Below, in pieces: positions 44,124 through 53,019 of a DNA stretch of 54,478 nucleotides; the first letter of the stretch is position 1, and each line of letters opens with the position of its first letter. A program made the position numbers and the translations under genes. This DNA comes from Pragia fontium DSM 5563 = ATCC 49100 (GTDB taxonomy: Bacteria; Pseudomonadota; Gammaproteobacteria; Enterobacterales; Enterobacteriaceae): positions 1 to 54,478 of the forward strand of contig NZ_FOLW01000017.1 of assembly GCF_900112475.1 (NCBI RefSeq). Reading direction: 5' to 3'. The notes beneath the pieces are model-generated. The model ran no database searches and was not told where the DNA came from. It saw nothing but the letters and a program-made list of their open reading frames with translations.

Positions 44124-45377
44124 TTAATTAGCATTGTTTTCGGCTACAGCGCCCTTCTGAACCTCATCCTTTTTCTTGAAGATTAAGTCGGTATCTTTGA
44201 ACAGAATAAAGAACATCACCGAAACTACCGCAGCAACACCTGCCGGGTAATACCAAAACTCATGCCACTGGGTCAGAGCAATTTCCGGCGTTTTATCTGT
44301 GACGGTATTATTGAAGAGATAACCACAAATCGAAGAAGCAAACATCAGGCCTACGCCATTGGAAATAACAAAACGTAAGCTTTGTGCCTGAGCCTTAATA
44401 TGCGGGCCGGCTTTATGGTCAACGTAGATATCACCAGAAGTAAAAAAGAAGTCCCAGCAAATTCCCTGTAGCATCAATGCAATAACAATCCACATCACGT
44501 TATCATCAATGGCTGAGTAAGAGAACAACAATGAACGGATAATCCACACTATTGCGCCACACAGAATGATCTTTTTAAAGCCAAAGCGCATTAAGAAGAA
44601 CGACAACACAAACATAAATACCACTTCGGTAGCAATACCGATTTGCATCATGGTTGCCGCATTGTCGTAACCTAATGCCTTCAAGAATACCGGAACATAG
44701 GCGCTATAGGCGGTTTTTGGAATCATCAAGAATACGGTACAGATCATAAAGACGCTAAAGTTACGATCCTTAAACAGGGATAAAGCATCCAGACACAGCA
44801 GATCGCGCATCGAGAATTTTTTACCTTTAGCGTTTGGTGGCGTACTTGGCAATGTAAAGCAGTACAAACCAAGAACAATCGCAGAACCAGCGGCAATTTC
44901 GTAGGTTACGGTACTACCGGAGAAACCCATCTGCCCCATAATAAAACCGATACACATAAAACCGAAAGTACCGAATACTCGGATAACCGGGAACAGTTTT
45001 ACCCCGTTGATGTGCCTGAAGCTGATGCTGTTGGCCAATGCAGTTGTCGGATAGAACAGAATACCCACGACAAACAGTAGCATCAGAAACATCGTACCGT
45101 TCTGTGCTTCAATAAAAGCAGGAATACTGAATAGCACACAAGCATTAATCAGGTGCAAAGCACCCATAATCTTCTGTGAAGAGATAAAGCGATCAGCAAT
45201 CATACCAACAAACAGCGGAGAAATAATGGTCGCTAATCCAAGCAAAGCGTAAGAAGTACCAATAATCGATGACAGGCCAAAGGTACTTAAAACCAGCCCC
45301 ATAGTCATATTCCATGAACCTTGTACAAAGTACTGCAGGAACATCATGATTAAGAGCCGTGGCGTTTTATTTTGCAT
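44124..45377 (-). CDS. NupG/XapB-type nucleoside:proton symporter (MFS)
   Basis: 417 residues with about 12 membrane helices. MMFLQYFVQGSWNMTMGLVLS, LFVGMIADRFISSQKIMGALHLINA, FRHINGVKLFPVIRVFGTFGFMCIGFIMG and LMLQGICWDFFFTSGDIYVDH follow the nucleoside:H+ symporter family (NupG, XapB, YegT). The substrate is probably a nucleoside or related compound. It starts 13 bases after the PhnP-like hydrolase gene, forming an operon that diverges from the LacI-SBP regulator. Confidence 0.87.
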   Translation of the reverse strand: MQNKTPRLLIMMFLQYFVQGSWNMTMGLVLSTFGLSSIIGTSYALLGLATIISPLFVGMIADRFISSQKIMGALHLINACVLFSIPAFIEAQNGTMFLMLLFVVGILFYPTTALANSISFRHINGVKLFPVIRVFGTFGFMCIGFIMGQMGFSGSTVTYEIAAGSAIVLGLYCFTLPSTPPNAKGKKFSMRDLLCLDALSLFKDRNFSVFMICTVFLMIPKTAYSAYVPVFLKALGYDNAATMMQIGIATEVVFMFVLSFFLMRFGFKKIILCGAIVWIIRSLLFSYSAIDDNVMWIVIALMLQGICWDFFFTSGDIYVDHKAGPHIKAQAQSLRFVISNGVGLMFASSICGYLFNNTVTDKTPEIALTQWHEFWYYPAGVAAVVSVMFFILFKDTDLIFKKKDEVQKGAVAENNAN

Positions 45378-45390
45378 TATTATTATTCCT

Positions 45391-46212
45391 TCAGATTAAT
45401 TTAATTAATCCGTCATAGGCAACTTCAATAGAATGCGGCTCAAAAATGCTAACGAGATCTTCGTGCATAAAGCCGCTACTGTGGGATAAATGGGAAACAA
45501 CCAACTGACTGGCGGAATGATAAGTACCATCAGCAATCATCTTTTCTTTGGTGGCGATAACGGTCTCAATACTCATATGTCCGTCAGTGCGAGGATTTTG
45601 GTTATAGCCGTAGGTGCACTCCAGCACCACCAGATCCAGCTTTTTATCTTGCAGCCATTGCCAGGTCAGTTCAGGGAACCAGCCGGAATCATGACCATAA
45701 AGCATGGTCTTGCCTTCTTTCTCAATAAAATAGATATAGCAAAATTCCCACTTGGCATGGTTCGCCAACAACGGCGTGACTTTTGCGCCGGAGCTGGTTT
45801 CAACGGTAACAAACGGCACCAAACAATTAAATTTGAACCTGTCTTTGCTATAACCTGGCAAAACGTCCAGACAACCATTTATCGCAATGTCATTACCAAA
45901 CACTTCAAGTGGATGAGTGATTTCAAATCCGTACCCTTCCATACGGCTGAACAGATCCCCAACGTTAAAATGGTCTGGGTGGGTATGGGTAAACAATAAG
46001 TCCTGAATTTTGGTGACATCAACATTGTCACGCATTACCTGATAACTAAATTCAGGGGACATATCAATTTGCATGACATCATCAATCACAGCGGCTGAAC
46101 GGGTTCTTATATTTTTACCTTTCGTTATCCGCGCACGCTGACAAATCTCACATTTACAATAAGGATTAGGGATACCCTCTGATGCTGACGACCCCAAAAA
46201 ATGGAGCTTCAT
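45391..46212 (-). CDS. PhnP-like MBL-fold hydrolase
   Basis: 273 residues from ATG 46212, with AGAGGA upstream; an in-frame start 15 bases earlier is within that site. FLGSSASEGIPNPYCKCEIC carries Cys19, Cys21 and Cys24, the extra zinc site seen in PhnP (C-x-C-x-x-C). The catalytic metal motif is at 75-82 (THTHPDHF), with GHDSGW and VSHLSHSSG completing the site. PhnP cleaves a cyclic ribose phosphate. Linked to a nucleoside-like importer, this enzyme may act on a nucleotide or sugar-phosphate derivative, but that is inference. First gene of the minus-strand operon. Confidence 0.85.
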   Translation of the reverse strand: MKLHFLGSSASEGIPNPYCKCEICQRARITKGKNIRTRSAAVIDDVMQIDMSPEFSYQVMRDNVDVTKIQDLLFTHTHPDHFNVGDLFSRMEGYGFEITHPLEVFGNDIAINGCLDVLPGYSKDRFKFNCLVPFVTVETSSGAKVTPLLANHAKWEFCYIYFIEKEGKTMLYGHDSGWFPELTWQWLQDKKLDLVVLECTYGYNQNPRTDGHMSIETVIATKEKMIADGTYHSASQLVVSHLSHSSGFMHEDLVSIFEPHSIEVAYDGLIKLI

Positions 46213-46298
46213 AATTTTTCCTCTCAAATATTACCAAATCGACCATGCAACGATGCGTTACCAGACAATCATCACTTAGCCATTTATCACTCATGATG

Positions 46299-46320
46299 AT
46301 AATTGGAACGTGTCAATTAT
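46299..46320. promoter_or_regulatory. Candidate LacI-type operator
   Basis: ATAATTG-N8-CAATTAT is a perfect 7-bp inverted repeat, and the centre AACGTGT keeps the central CG of LacI-family sites, so 9 of 11 base pairs are symmetric. It lies in the 424-base gap between the hydrolase-permease operon and the divergent LacI-type regulator. A related half (CAATTATCATT) recurs near 46382-46392. Confidence 0.5.
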
Positions 46321-46636
46321 GATAGTCAGTTAAGAATGTGCGATGCAATCAAAGCGGGTTGATATAGTGATAGAGTTCATACAATTATCATTCCCAAGGT
46401 ATTGTGAATTTAATTAATACAATAAAATCAATGAGGTAAATTAATATCAACATCAATGGTACGTTCCAAAAGATAGCGCGTTCACTAATTGGATACGCAG
46501 ATTACTATCATCTGCATGAAATCATTGATGAAAACAAAAATTGATAGGCTATTGCACGCCCGCCAGATAGTCGTTGATTGAGGTTAACTCATCTCAAGTG
46601 CTAGAATTCAATGCAAAGATTAGCCAGGATAAATTT

Positions 46637-48820
46637 ATGCCGACTATCAAAGATATTGCAAAAATGGCGGGGGTCTCTCATGGAACCGTTTCCAACGTTT
46701 TAAACGGCCGAGGAAATGTCAGCGTAGAGAAAATTAAAGCGGTTGAGCGCGCCGCCATGCAAGTCGGCTACCAGTTAAATGCTCAGGCAAAATCTTTGAG
46801 GGCTGGTCATACTAATACCATATCCGTCATTTTACCGGATATGACGACGACCCATTACAATAAGCTCTATCTCGGCTTGCACAATCTCTTATCCCGCCAA
46901 GGGTATGAAATAGAACTGTATATTACTAACGACCAACAACAGAACGAACTTCAGTTTATCCCCAAAATTGCCGCTAAGCGAAACTACGCAGTCATTACCG
47001 TTTCCTGCCTGGAAGACGCCAATGAGTATTACAATCAATTAAAGATTGAGCCGGAAAAAATCGTTTTTGCCTACAGAAATATTCCACATGCGCAGCAATA
47101 TCTGTCATTAGATTTTCAGTTGGCTGGCCAGCAAATAGCCGAAGAAATTAAAAATAAGGGCCTTAAACATATTGGTTTATATACCGATTTAGGTAAATAC
47201 AGCTGTACCAGCGAATTTAAGCAGGGGTTTGAACAATACTGGTTATCTCAACACGCTGAACGGCAGCTCACCCATATTCAAACCTTCCCTTCTCGGGCTT
47301 ATAATGATGCATTCAATTTTTTTACTGATGCTGTTCCCGAGGCTATTATTACCAGCGATATCGAAAAAGCTCGCTACATTAAAAATGCGGATTTTTTAGG
47401 TAACCTTGGCAATAAACCGCTAATTTATAGCCTGTCTGATGCGGAGTTTATCGTTGAAGAACGGATACATCAGTACCACATGAATTATGAACTCTTGGGT
47501 AAACGTATTGCCGAGCTACTGCTTCATAATCCAGACCAGCCAAGCCAGCCTGAGATAAATATTAAAAACCGCGGGTTTATGTTTCGAAACCAGCCCGAGA
47601 TCTTATCATCGGTTACCACCACTCGAAGCCTGAATCTACTGACTTTACCTAGCCCATCAACGAATGCGTTGAAAAAACTGTTACCTCACTTCAAGCATCA
47701 AAGCGGTATTGATGTTCGGTTAAACGTGCACCAATTTAACGATATTTATGAAATTCTGACTAATCTTGAGCATCATCAATATTACGATATTATTCGTATT
47801 GATATGGCCGGGCTCCCCTGGTTTGCCAAGTCCACGCTCAAGCCATTGAAAGAGTTAGGCAGCGACGTTTATCAGTTGCTAACAAACTACTCTCAGCAAA
47901 TCGTTAAACGTTATAGTCAGGTTAACAATCAGTTTTACGCTATCCCGTTTGATCCCAGCATTCAAATGCTGTTTTATCGCAAAGATTTATTTAATGATGC
48001 CAAAATAAAACGAATGTTTTATGAAGAATATAAGCGAGAACTGGCACCGCCGACTACCTTTGCAGAATTCGACATCATTACCCGCTTCTTTTCCCGAGCC
48101 CTTAATCCACAATCGCCGTTAGAATACGGTTCTTGTGCCAGTCTTGGTAATACTGAAATTGTCGCCTCAGAGTTTCTCCTGCGTTATTACTCCTTGGGTG
48201 GACGCTTACGCCAAGAAGACTGTAGCCTAAAACTGGATCCAGTACTCGGTACACAGGCTATTCAGCAATACGTAGACAGTCTGAGCGTGGTCAAAAAGCT
48301 ATCGGCGACCTGGTGGAATGAGTCGGTTTCTTTATTTGAAAGCGGCAGCGTCGCCATGATTATTGTGTATATGAATCTGTTTTCTCATACCCAGCATAGT
48401 GCTATCTCCCCGCTTGTTGGCGTAGATAACGTTCCGGATAGCAAGGCCTTGATTGGTGGTGGCTCATTAGGCATGTCAAAATTCAGTCAAAAAGAAGCTG
48501 AGGTAGCAGAATTTTTCAAATGGGTATTCTCTGATGAAATAGCAGAACAATTAGTCTTATTAGGAGGTACCTCCGCAAACAACTGCGTCTATGATAATCC
48601 GGACATTATGGAATATTACCCATGGCTGGATATACCGCATAAAACGGGTTACAACGGAGTGAGAGAAACATTTTTTCAGGACGGCAGCAGTTTGAATTTA
48701 AGAATGGTAGAAAAGGCTATTGGTCAAGCCATTGGTAACCGGATAAATGGTATTATGACCACCGAAGAAACGGTGCAATACATTAATACCCGTTTAACCG
48801 ATAATGAGTTTCGAGGTTAA
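46637..48820 (+). CDS. LacI-family regulator fused to an extracellular-solute-binding-protein domain
   Basis: 727 residues from ATG 46637, with AGGA 8 bases upstream; an in-frame start 63 bases earlier adds residues not typical of LacI proteins. Three parts are seen: a LacI helix-turn-helix with hinge (PTIKDIAKMAGVSHGTVSNV, to about 60); a LacI periplasmic-binding-protein-like sensor (TNTISVILPDMTTTHYNKLY ... NRGFMF, to about 325); and a C-terminal domain of about 390 residues like ABC sugar-binding proteins (YAIPFDPSIQMLFYRKDLF, GSVAMIIVYMNLF, FFKWVFSDEIAEQLVLLGG). There is no signal peptide, so all of it is cytoplasmic. Typical LacI proteins are about 340 residues. It probably controls the divergent permease-hydrolase operon. 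Confidence 0.88.
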   Translation: MPTIKDIAKMAGVSHGTVSNVLNGRGNVSVEKIKAVERAAMQVGYQLNAQAKSLRAGHTNTISVILPDMTTTHYNKLYLGLHNLLSRQGYEIELYITNDQQQNELQFIPKIAAKRNYAVITVSCLEDANEYYNQLKIEPEKIVFAYRNIPHAQQYLSLDFQLAGQQIAEEIKNKGLKHIGLYTDLGKYSCTSEFKQGFEQYWLSQHAERQLTHIQTFPSRAYNDAFNFFTDAVPEAIITSDIEKARYIKNADFLGNLGNKPLIYSLSDAEFIVEERIHQYHMNYELLGKRIAELLLHNPDQPSQPEINIKNRGFMFRNQPEILSSVTTTRSLNLLTLPSPSTNALKKLLPHFKHQSGIDVRLNVHQFNDIYEILTNLEHHQYYDIIRIDMAGLPWFAKSTLKPLKELGSDVYQLLTNYSQQIVKRYSQVNNQFYAIPFDPSIQMLFYRKDLFNDAKIKRMFYEEYKRELAPPTTFAEFDIITRFFSRALNPQSPLEYGSCASLGNTEIVASEFLLRYYSLGGRLRQEDCSLKLDPVLGTQAIQQYVDSLSVVKKLSATWWNESVSLFESGSVAMIIVYMNLFSHTQHSAISPLVGVDNVPDSKALIGGGSLGMSKFSQKEAEVAEFFKWVFSDEIAEQLVLLGGTSANNCVYDNPDIMEYYPWLDIPHKTGYNGVRETFFQDGSSLNLRMVEKAIGQAIGNRINGIMTTEETVQYINTRLTDNEFRG

Positions 48821-48877
48821 AACACGATCACCAAGAAAAAATAGCCCCCAATATCATCATCGGGAGGCCAGATGCTG

Positions 48878-51217
48878 TTAGATAAAATTCTTGGTAAATA
48901 AGGCGTCTTGCAGGTCCTCAGCCAAGAATAAATACTCTTCTTTTATACATCGAACTTTATATTCTCCGCTCTCATCAATATCAATGCCTTGTAATTCATG
49001 CTCAAAGCCCGGAAAACGTTTACCAAATTCTTCTACAGCCATCAGATAATCAATAATCGCCGATGACTCCTCATTAATGGACTCCCCGGGCATCACTAAA
49101 GGAATACCCGGCGGATAAGGTGTTACCATAACCCCAATAGTTCGATCTTTAATATTATAAAGGTCAACCAGCTCGGTATTATCATCGATCAGGCAATCAT
49201 AAGCTTGTGAAGGTGTTAATACTTGCAGCGTTTCTACGGCACAAGCTAATTCCGAGAGTTTGGTGATATTTAATTCAATATTCGTTTGGTGGATAGCTTT
49301 ACACAGATCGGCTAATCCCATGCCTTCATAGATAAATGAGTGTGAATAAATATCAGGAAGAATCGCTTTTATTGGTGTGTTGTTATCATGATGACGTTTA
49401 AATATCATCAGTAAATCCACCAAGCTACCCCATTTCTCTTGAGTTGCGCCTAAAGCAAACAAGATAAGAATATTATAATCGCCATTCCTGGCCGGCGTTA
49501 TACGCTGTGCCTCCAGATATTTTGTGACGATTTGAGCTGGTATACCAAACTCACTCATTTCCCCCTGTACATTTAAGCCTGGGCAAATTATGGTAACTTT
49601 AATCGGATCGAGCATGGCATATCCATCGGGCATTTTTTTAAATCCATGCCAGGTATCCTTTTCATTCAACTTCCATAATGTCGAATCATGAGCGAGTACA
49701 GAGTTTGGGACATCAATAAAAGGCACGAGTTTCCCCTTCTGAAGTACGGTCTCAGGCTGCCAAATACTAAAAAACCAATCGGTTGAGTTTTCTTCAACAA
49801 TCTTATTCTTTATCGTCATCATGATTTTTCTAAAATTAATTGCATCATCAATAGCCGCTGCAATTAAGGCTTTGCCATCCGTCATGGCTGTCGCGACATC
49901 GATAGAGGCGATAATAGGATAAAATGGTGAGACGGTTTCATGCATCGTAAAAGCTTCATTAAATACGGCATAATTAACCGGTGCCCGTTCAGAATTACGG
50001 ATATGAATCATTGAGGTAGAGCATAATGCCGACAATATTTTGTGGGTTGACTGGACTGCATATAAAGTTGGCTGATGAGGATCGTTTTTTGGCATATCCA
50101 TCGCAAAACGCTTGGTATAAATAGGATGGAATTTTGCATAAGCATACCCTGCCTCATCAAATTTAATTCTGGGCGTTGAGTTGGCTAAGTTTTTAGTAAT
50201 GAGCTCTACATTATAAATAAGGCCATCATAGGTACAATTGGTAATAATGGCATAAACCGGATTGTGATTTTCCACCTGATAACTGAATAAGCTATTTTTT
50301 ATTTTCTGGCGAATATTCATTTCGTTAAATTGATCGGGAGAAATTAAGCCAATGATCCCAAGACCATTTCTCGATGGCCGAAAATATATCGGATTAGCTT
50401 GCGTTATGGTCAACTCATGAGTCACGGACTGATGGCAGCTTCTATCAACTAACGTAATATTTCCTTTTAGTGGAATTGAGTGCCCTACGATCTGATTTGA
50501 CTGTGAAGCACCGCCAATGACATAGAATGTTTTATCTGCGCCAAAAAGAACAGCGGCCCTTTGCTCTGATTCCCCTGGCGCTCCCTTATTCTCAAACCAA
50601 TTATCTATTTCAGGTGTAACCCCCTCCACATCAGCACTTGAAATATTTTCGTCGAAAAAATTCAGAAACTCACTGCCGATTGGGTGGTTATAATAATCCA
50701 CCGTCCCCTGATGCCAAGAGTTATCCCAATAACAAGGTTTATCTTCCGTATAATTTTTTAACACTCTAAAATAAGGCGGAAGTAAATTATCAAGATATTG
50801 ATGTATTGCTAAATGAATACGGCCCGCAATAAAACCGGATGTATCATCATTAATATTGATACATTCATGAATCTCTTTAACTACGTCGATCGGCATCTCA
50901 GCTAAAATAGGTGATGGAGATGAAAGAAATATAGGCAAATTATTATTTTCAGAGCGTATCTCTTCAATAATTTTCTTAATGAAAACATTACAAAAATCTC
51001 GCCTCAACGAACTACAAATATTAATAATAACACAGGCGATTTCAGATTCTTGATGAATTAAAGATATTGCCTGTTCATATCTTTCTGCGTGAACAAAAAT
51101 ATAGTTCTGCAAAATTCCTTCTGATTTAATCTGATTTAAATTATTGCCAATATCTAATCCATTATCACTTATCGAGATAATAACAACCAACGTGTGTCTA
51201 CCATTAGAGTCACTCAT
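48878..51217 (-). CDS. PLP-dependent amino-acid decarboxylase, AdiA-like
   Basis: 779 residues from ATG 51217, with GGAG at 7-base spacing; an ATG 12 bases earlier is less well placed. The N-terminal wing domain (about 1-140) is followed by the PLP domain with the Schiff-base lysine Lys393 in QSTHKILSAL. The C-terminal part (LDPIKVTIICPG, KWGSLVDLLMIFKRHHD, TPYPPGIPLVMPGE, GFEHE) is closest to arginine decarboxylase AdiA rather than CadA or SpeC/F. About 20 extra residues follow the usual end. Product would be agmatine if the substrate is arginine. No antiporter gene is adjacent, unlike the usual acid-resistance pairs. Confidence 0.88.
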   Translation of the reverse strand: MSDSNGRHTLVVIISISDNGLDIGNNLNQIKSEGILQNYIFVHAERYEQAISLIHQESEIACVIINICSSLRRDFCNVFIKKIIEEIRSENNNLPIFLSSPSPILAEMPIDVVKEIHECININDDTSGFIAGRIHLAIHQYLDNLLPPYFRVLKNYTEDKPCYWDNSWHQGTVDYYNHPIGSEFLNFFDENISSADVEGVTPEIDNWFENKGAPGESEQRAAVLFGADKTFYVIGGASQSNQIVGHSIPLKGNITLVDRSCHQSVTHELTITQANPIYFRPSRNGLGIIGLISPDQFNEMNIRQKIKNSLFSYQVENHNPVYAIITNCTYDGLIYNVELITKNLANSTPRIKFDEAGYAYAKFHPIYTKRFAMDMPKNDPHQPTLYAVQSTHKILSALCSTSMIHIRNSERAPVNYAVFNEAFTMHETVSPFYPIIASIDVATAMTDGKALIAAAIDDAINFRKIMMTIKNKIVEENSTDWFFSIWQPETVLQKGKLVPFIDVPNSVLAHDSTLWKLNEKDTWHGFKKMPDGYAMLDPIKVTIICPGLNVQGEMSEFGIPAQIVTKYLEAQRITPARNGDYNILILFALGATQEKWGSLVDLLMIFKRHHDNNTPIKAILPDIYSHSFIYEGMGLADLCKAIHQTNIELNITKLSELACAVETLQVLTPSQAYDCLIDDNTELVDLYNIKDRTIGVMVTPYPPGIPLVMPGESINEESSAIIDYLMAVEEFGKRFPGFEHELQGIDIDESGEYKVRCIKEEYLFLAEDLQDALFTKNFI

Positions 51218-51308
51218 ACTCGTCTCCATGCTATAGTTTATTTAATATAAATTCAGCTAGATGTAATTTTATAAGCTGATAATCAATAGCATACACGTGG
51301 CAGAGTGC

Positions 51309-51339
51309 TAATTAACTGTACTAAAAGTACAGTTAATTA
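51309..51339. promoter_or_regulatory. Perfect 14-bp dyad between decarboxylase and PAS-LuxR genes
   Basis: TAATTAACTGTACT (51309-51322) and AGTACAGTTAATTA (51326-51339) are perfect inverted repeats around AAA. It lies about 90 bases upstream of the decarboxylase start and just after the PAS-LuxR gene. It could be that gene's terminator or an operator for the decarboxylase. Confidence 0.5.
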
Positions 51340-51404
51340 AATAATAAATCACATATAAAAAACAGGAAAGATAATAATGAGATAAGAAGATAAAAATATG
51401 TTAA

Positions 51405-52107
51405 TTATGCAACATTTTCCTTTTTTATTATATATTGTATTTTAGCAAATATAGGTGGGACATAAAACTGCCACTTATTTTGTCTGGCAAAAATGATAAA
51501 ATCTCTGGTAGTCGTACATTTTGTCTTTTGTAAAATATTACTCTTATGAAATTTCACTGTGCGTATTGTTCTATTAACTTTTTTGGCAATCTCTTTTTCA
51601 GATAATCCCACTATAATAAGAAAAGCAATCTCCCATTCTTTATCAGATAACATTTCTGATGGTTTGTTAAAGGTAAACTCACCGATATCATTATTAAATA
51701 AAAAAATTTGGTGTGATCGCGTTCAATGTGCCGATATGACTAATAATACCCGACACTTTAGCGTTTCTATTATAGAAAGGCATTCGTTCACAAAAAAATG
51801 CTCTTAGTTCCTTACCATCATGTAGCGCTAAAACCCCTACCGCCTCGACCTTAAGTCCTTTAAGTCTAACCATATTGTCATGATCTTTTATGATCTCCCT
51901 GAAGGGCCTTAAAGATGACTCTTTTTTAAGGCTAATTGGGGTAATTAAGTCATGATACGATTTATTGACGTAGATGATAGTGCCATCAATACTTTTAAGG
52001 CACCATGCATCCTCACTCGCCTCCCATAATGCCAGAACTTCTATTGGCATCTTAACCGTCAAAGATTTCAGTTTCTTAGCCAAAATATCTAAATCCATAC
52101 TTTCCAT
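51405..52107 (-). pseudogene. PAS-LuxR transcriptional regulator with a frameshift
   Basis: The first part (from ATG 52107, GGAG 6 bases upstream) is a PAS-type sensor of about 137 residues (LALWEASEDAWCLKSIDGTIIYVNKSYHDLI) ending TPNFFI-stop. The second part is a LuxR helix-turn-helix (LSDKEWEIAFLIIVGLSEKEIAKKVNRTIRTVKFHKSNIL) in another frame. The break falls at a run of seven T on the coding strand (A at 51700-51706). With six T the frame reads TPNFLFNNDIGEFTFNKPSE straight into the HTH, giving about 233 residues, normal for PAS-LuxR proteins. It may be a mutation, a slippage site or a sequencing error. Confidence 0.85.
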
Positions 52108-52335
52108 ATCAAACTCCAAATCAACTTAATTATTAAAAAACGTTAAGGAGCAAGCTTTCCTGATGACATAAAAAATTTAATGACCAGTATTAAAATTTAT
52201 CTTAAGGGAATAGATAACCTTAAGATATATATATAATTATGATTGGAGCCCAAATTATTGTCTAGACCGTAATTATTGGGTGGAATGTGATTAATCCATC
52301 CGTCACTGTTATTTGAAATATTTTTAGTATTGCAT

Positions 52336-52351
52336 TAGACCGACCGGTCTA
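52336..52351. promoter_or_regulatory. NemR operator upstream of nemR
   Basis: TAGACCGACCGGTCTA is the known NemR-box sequence of enterobacteria, located 15 bases before the nemR start. NemR bound here represses until electrophiles or HOCl modify it. Confidence 0.9.
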
Positions 52352-52365
52352 GTAGAGTTGATGGC

Positions 52366-52965
52366 ATGAAACCGTATACTGAACACGATACACGTGAACA
52401 CCTGCTTGCCACTGGTGCCAAACTCTGTCTCAATTTGGGTTTCACCGGCATGGGGTTAAGTGAATTATTACGCACCGCTGAAGTACCTAAAGGTTCTTTC
52501 TACCACTATTTTCGATCCAAAGAAGCCTTTGGTGTCGCTATGTTAGAACGCCATTACGAACTTTATGATCAGCAATTACAGCAGCATTTTAATCAGAAAG
52601 AGACGACTCATCGTGAACGCTTGCTTAGCTGGTTTCAGCAAAGCCTGAATTATTTTTGCCAGCACCGCCAGATGGTTAACTGCCTTATCGTCAAGCTTTC
52701 AGCAGAAGTTTGTGATCTTTCTGAAGATATGCGTAATGCGCTGGATAAAGGCGCAGCTCAGGTTATCAATCACCTGACCTCAGCTCTCCAAAAAGGGAGA
52801 GATGAAAAATGTCTGGATTTCCCAGGAGAAGCACAGGCTCAAGCACATATGATGTATGCACTTTGGCTTGGCGCCAACCTGCAAGCCAAGATTTCACGTA
52901 ATGCAGTTCCACTTGAATCTGCTTTTGCCCACGTAACAAAAATTTTAGCGGAGCCTGTCTCCTGA
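52366..52965 (+). CDS. nemR: TetR-family electrophile-sensing repressor NemR
   Basis: 199 residues, the same length as E. coli NemR, and similar throughout (TEHDTREHLLATGAKLCLNLGFTGMGLSELL, EVPKGSFYHYFRSKEAFGVAMLERHYE, KLSAEVCDLSEDMRNALDKGA, YALWLGANLQAKISR). The regulatory cysteine in LSAEVCDL (E. coli Cys106) is kept. It senses reactive electrophiles and chlorine species. Its stop codon lies inside the stem of an intrinsic terminator. Confidence 0.97.
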   Translation: MKPYTEHDTREHLLATGAKLCLNLGFTGMGLSELLRTAEVPKGSFYHYFRSKEAFGVAMLERHYELYDQQLQQHFNQKETTHRERLLSWFQQSLNYFCQHRQMVNCLIVKLSAEVCDLSEDMRNALDKGAAQVINHLTSALQKGRDEKCLDFPGEAQAQAHMMYALWLGANLQAKISRNAVPLESAFAHVTKILAEPVS

Positions 52966-52980
52966 CAGGCTTTTTTATTT
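52952..52980 (+). terminator. Intrinsic terminator overlapping the end of nemR
   Basis: AGCCTGTC-TCCT-GACAGGCT forms an 8-bp stem followed by TTTTTATTT. The nemR stop (52963-52965) lies within it. It should separate nemR from nemA transcription. Confidence 0.85.
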
Positions 52981-53005
52981 ACCTTAATACTAGACGACCG
53001 GTCTA
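52962..53005 (+). promoter_or_regulatory. Separate nemA promoter with second NemR operator
   Basis: CTGACA (52962-52967), 17 bases, TAATAC (52985-52990) make a fair sigma-70 promoter whose -35 lies in the nemR terminator stem. Immediately after is TAGACGACCGGTCTA (52991-53005), a NemR box shortened by one base in the centre, placed over the expected transcription start. Confidence 0.65.
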
Positions 53006-53019
53006 CTCAAGGATTGCAT

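Noticed and set aside
46574-48820. LacI part and solute-binding part as two separate genes
   Set aside because: The frame is continuous with no stop, ribosome site or signal peptide at the domain junction near residue 330.
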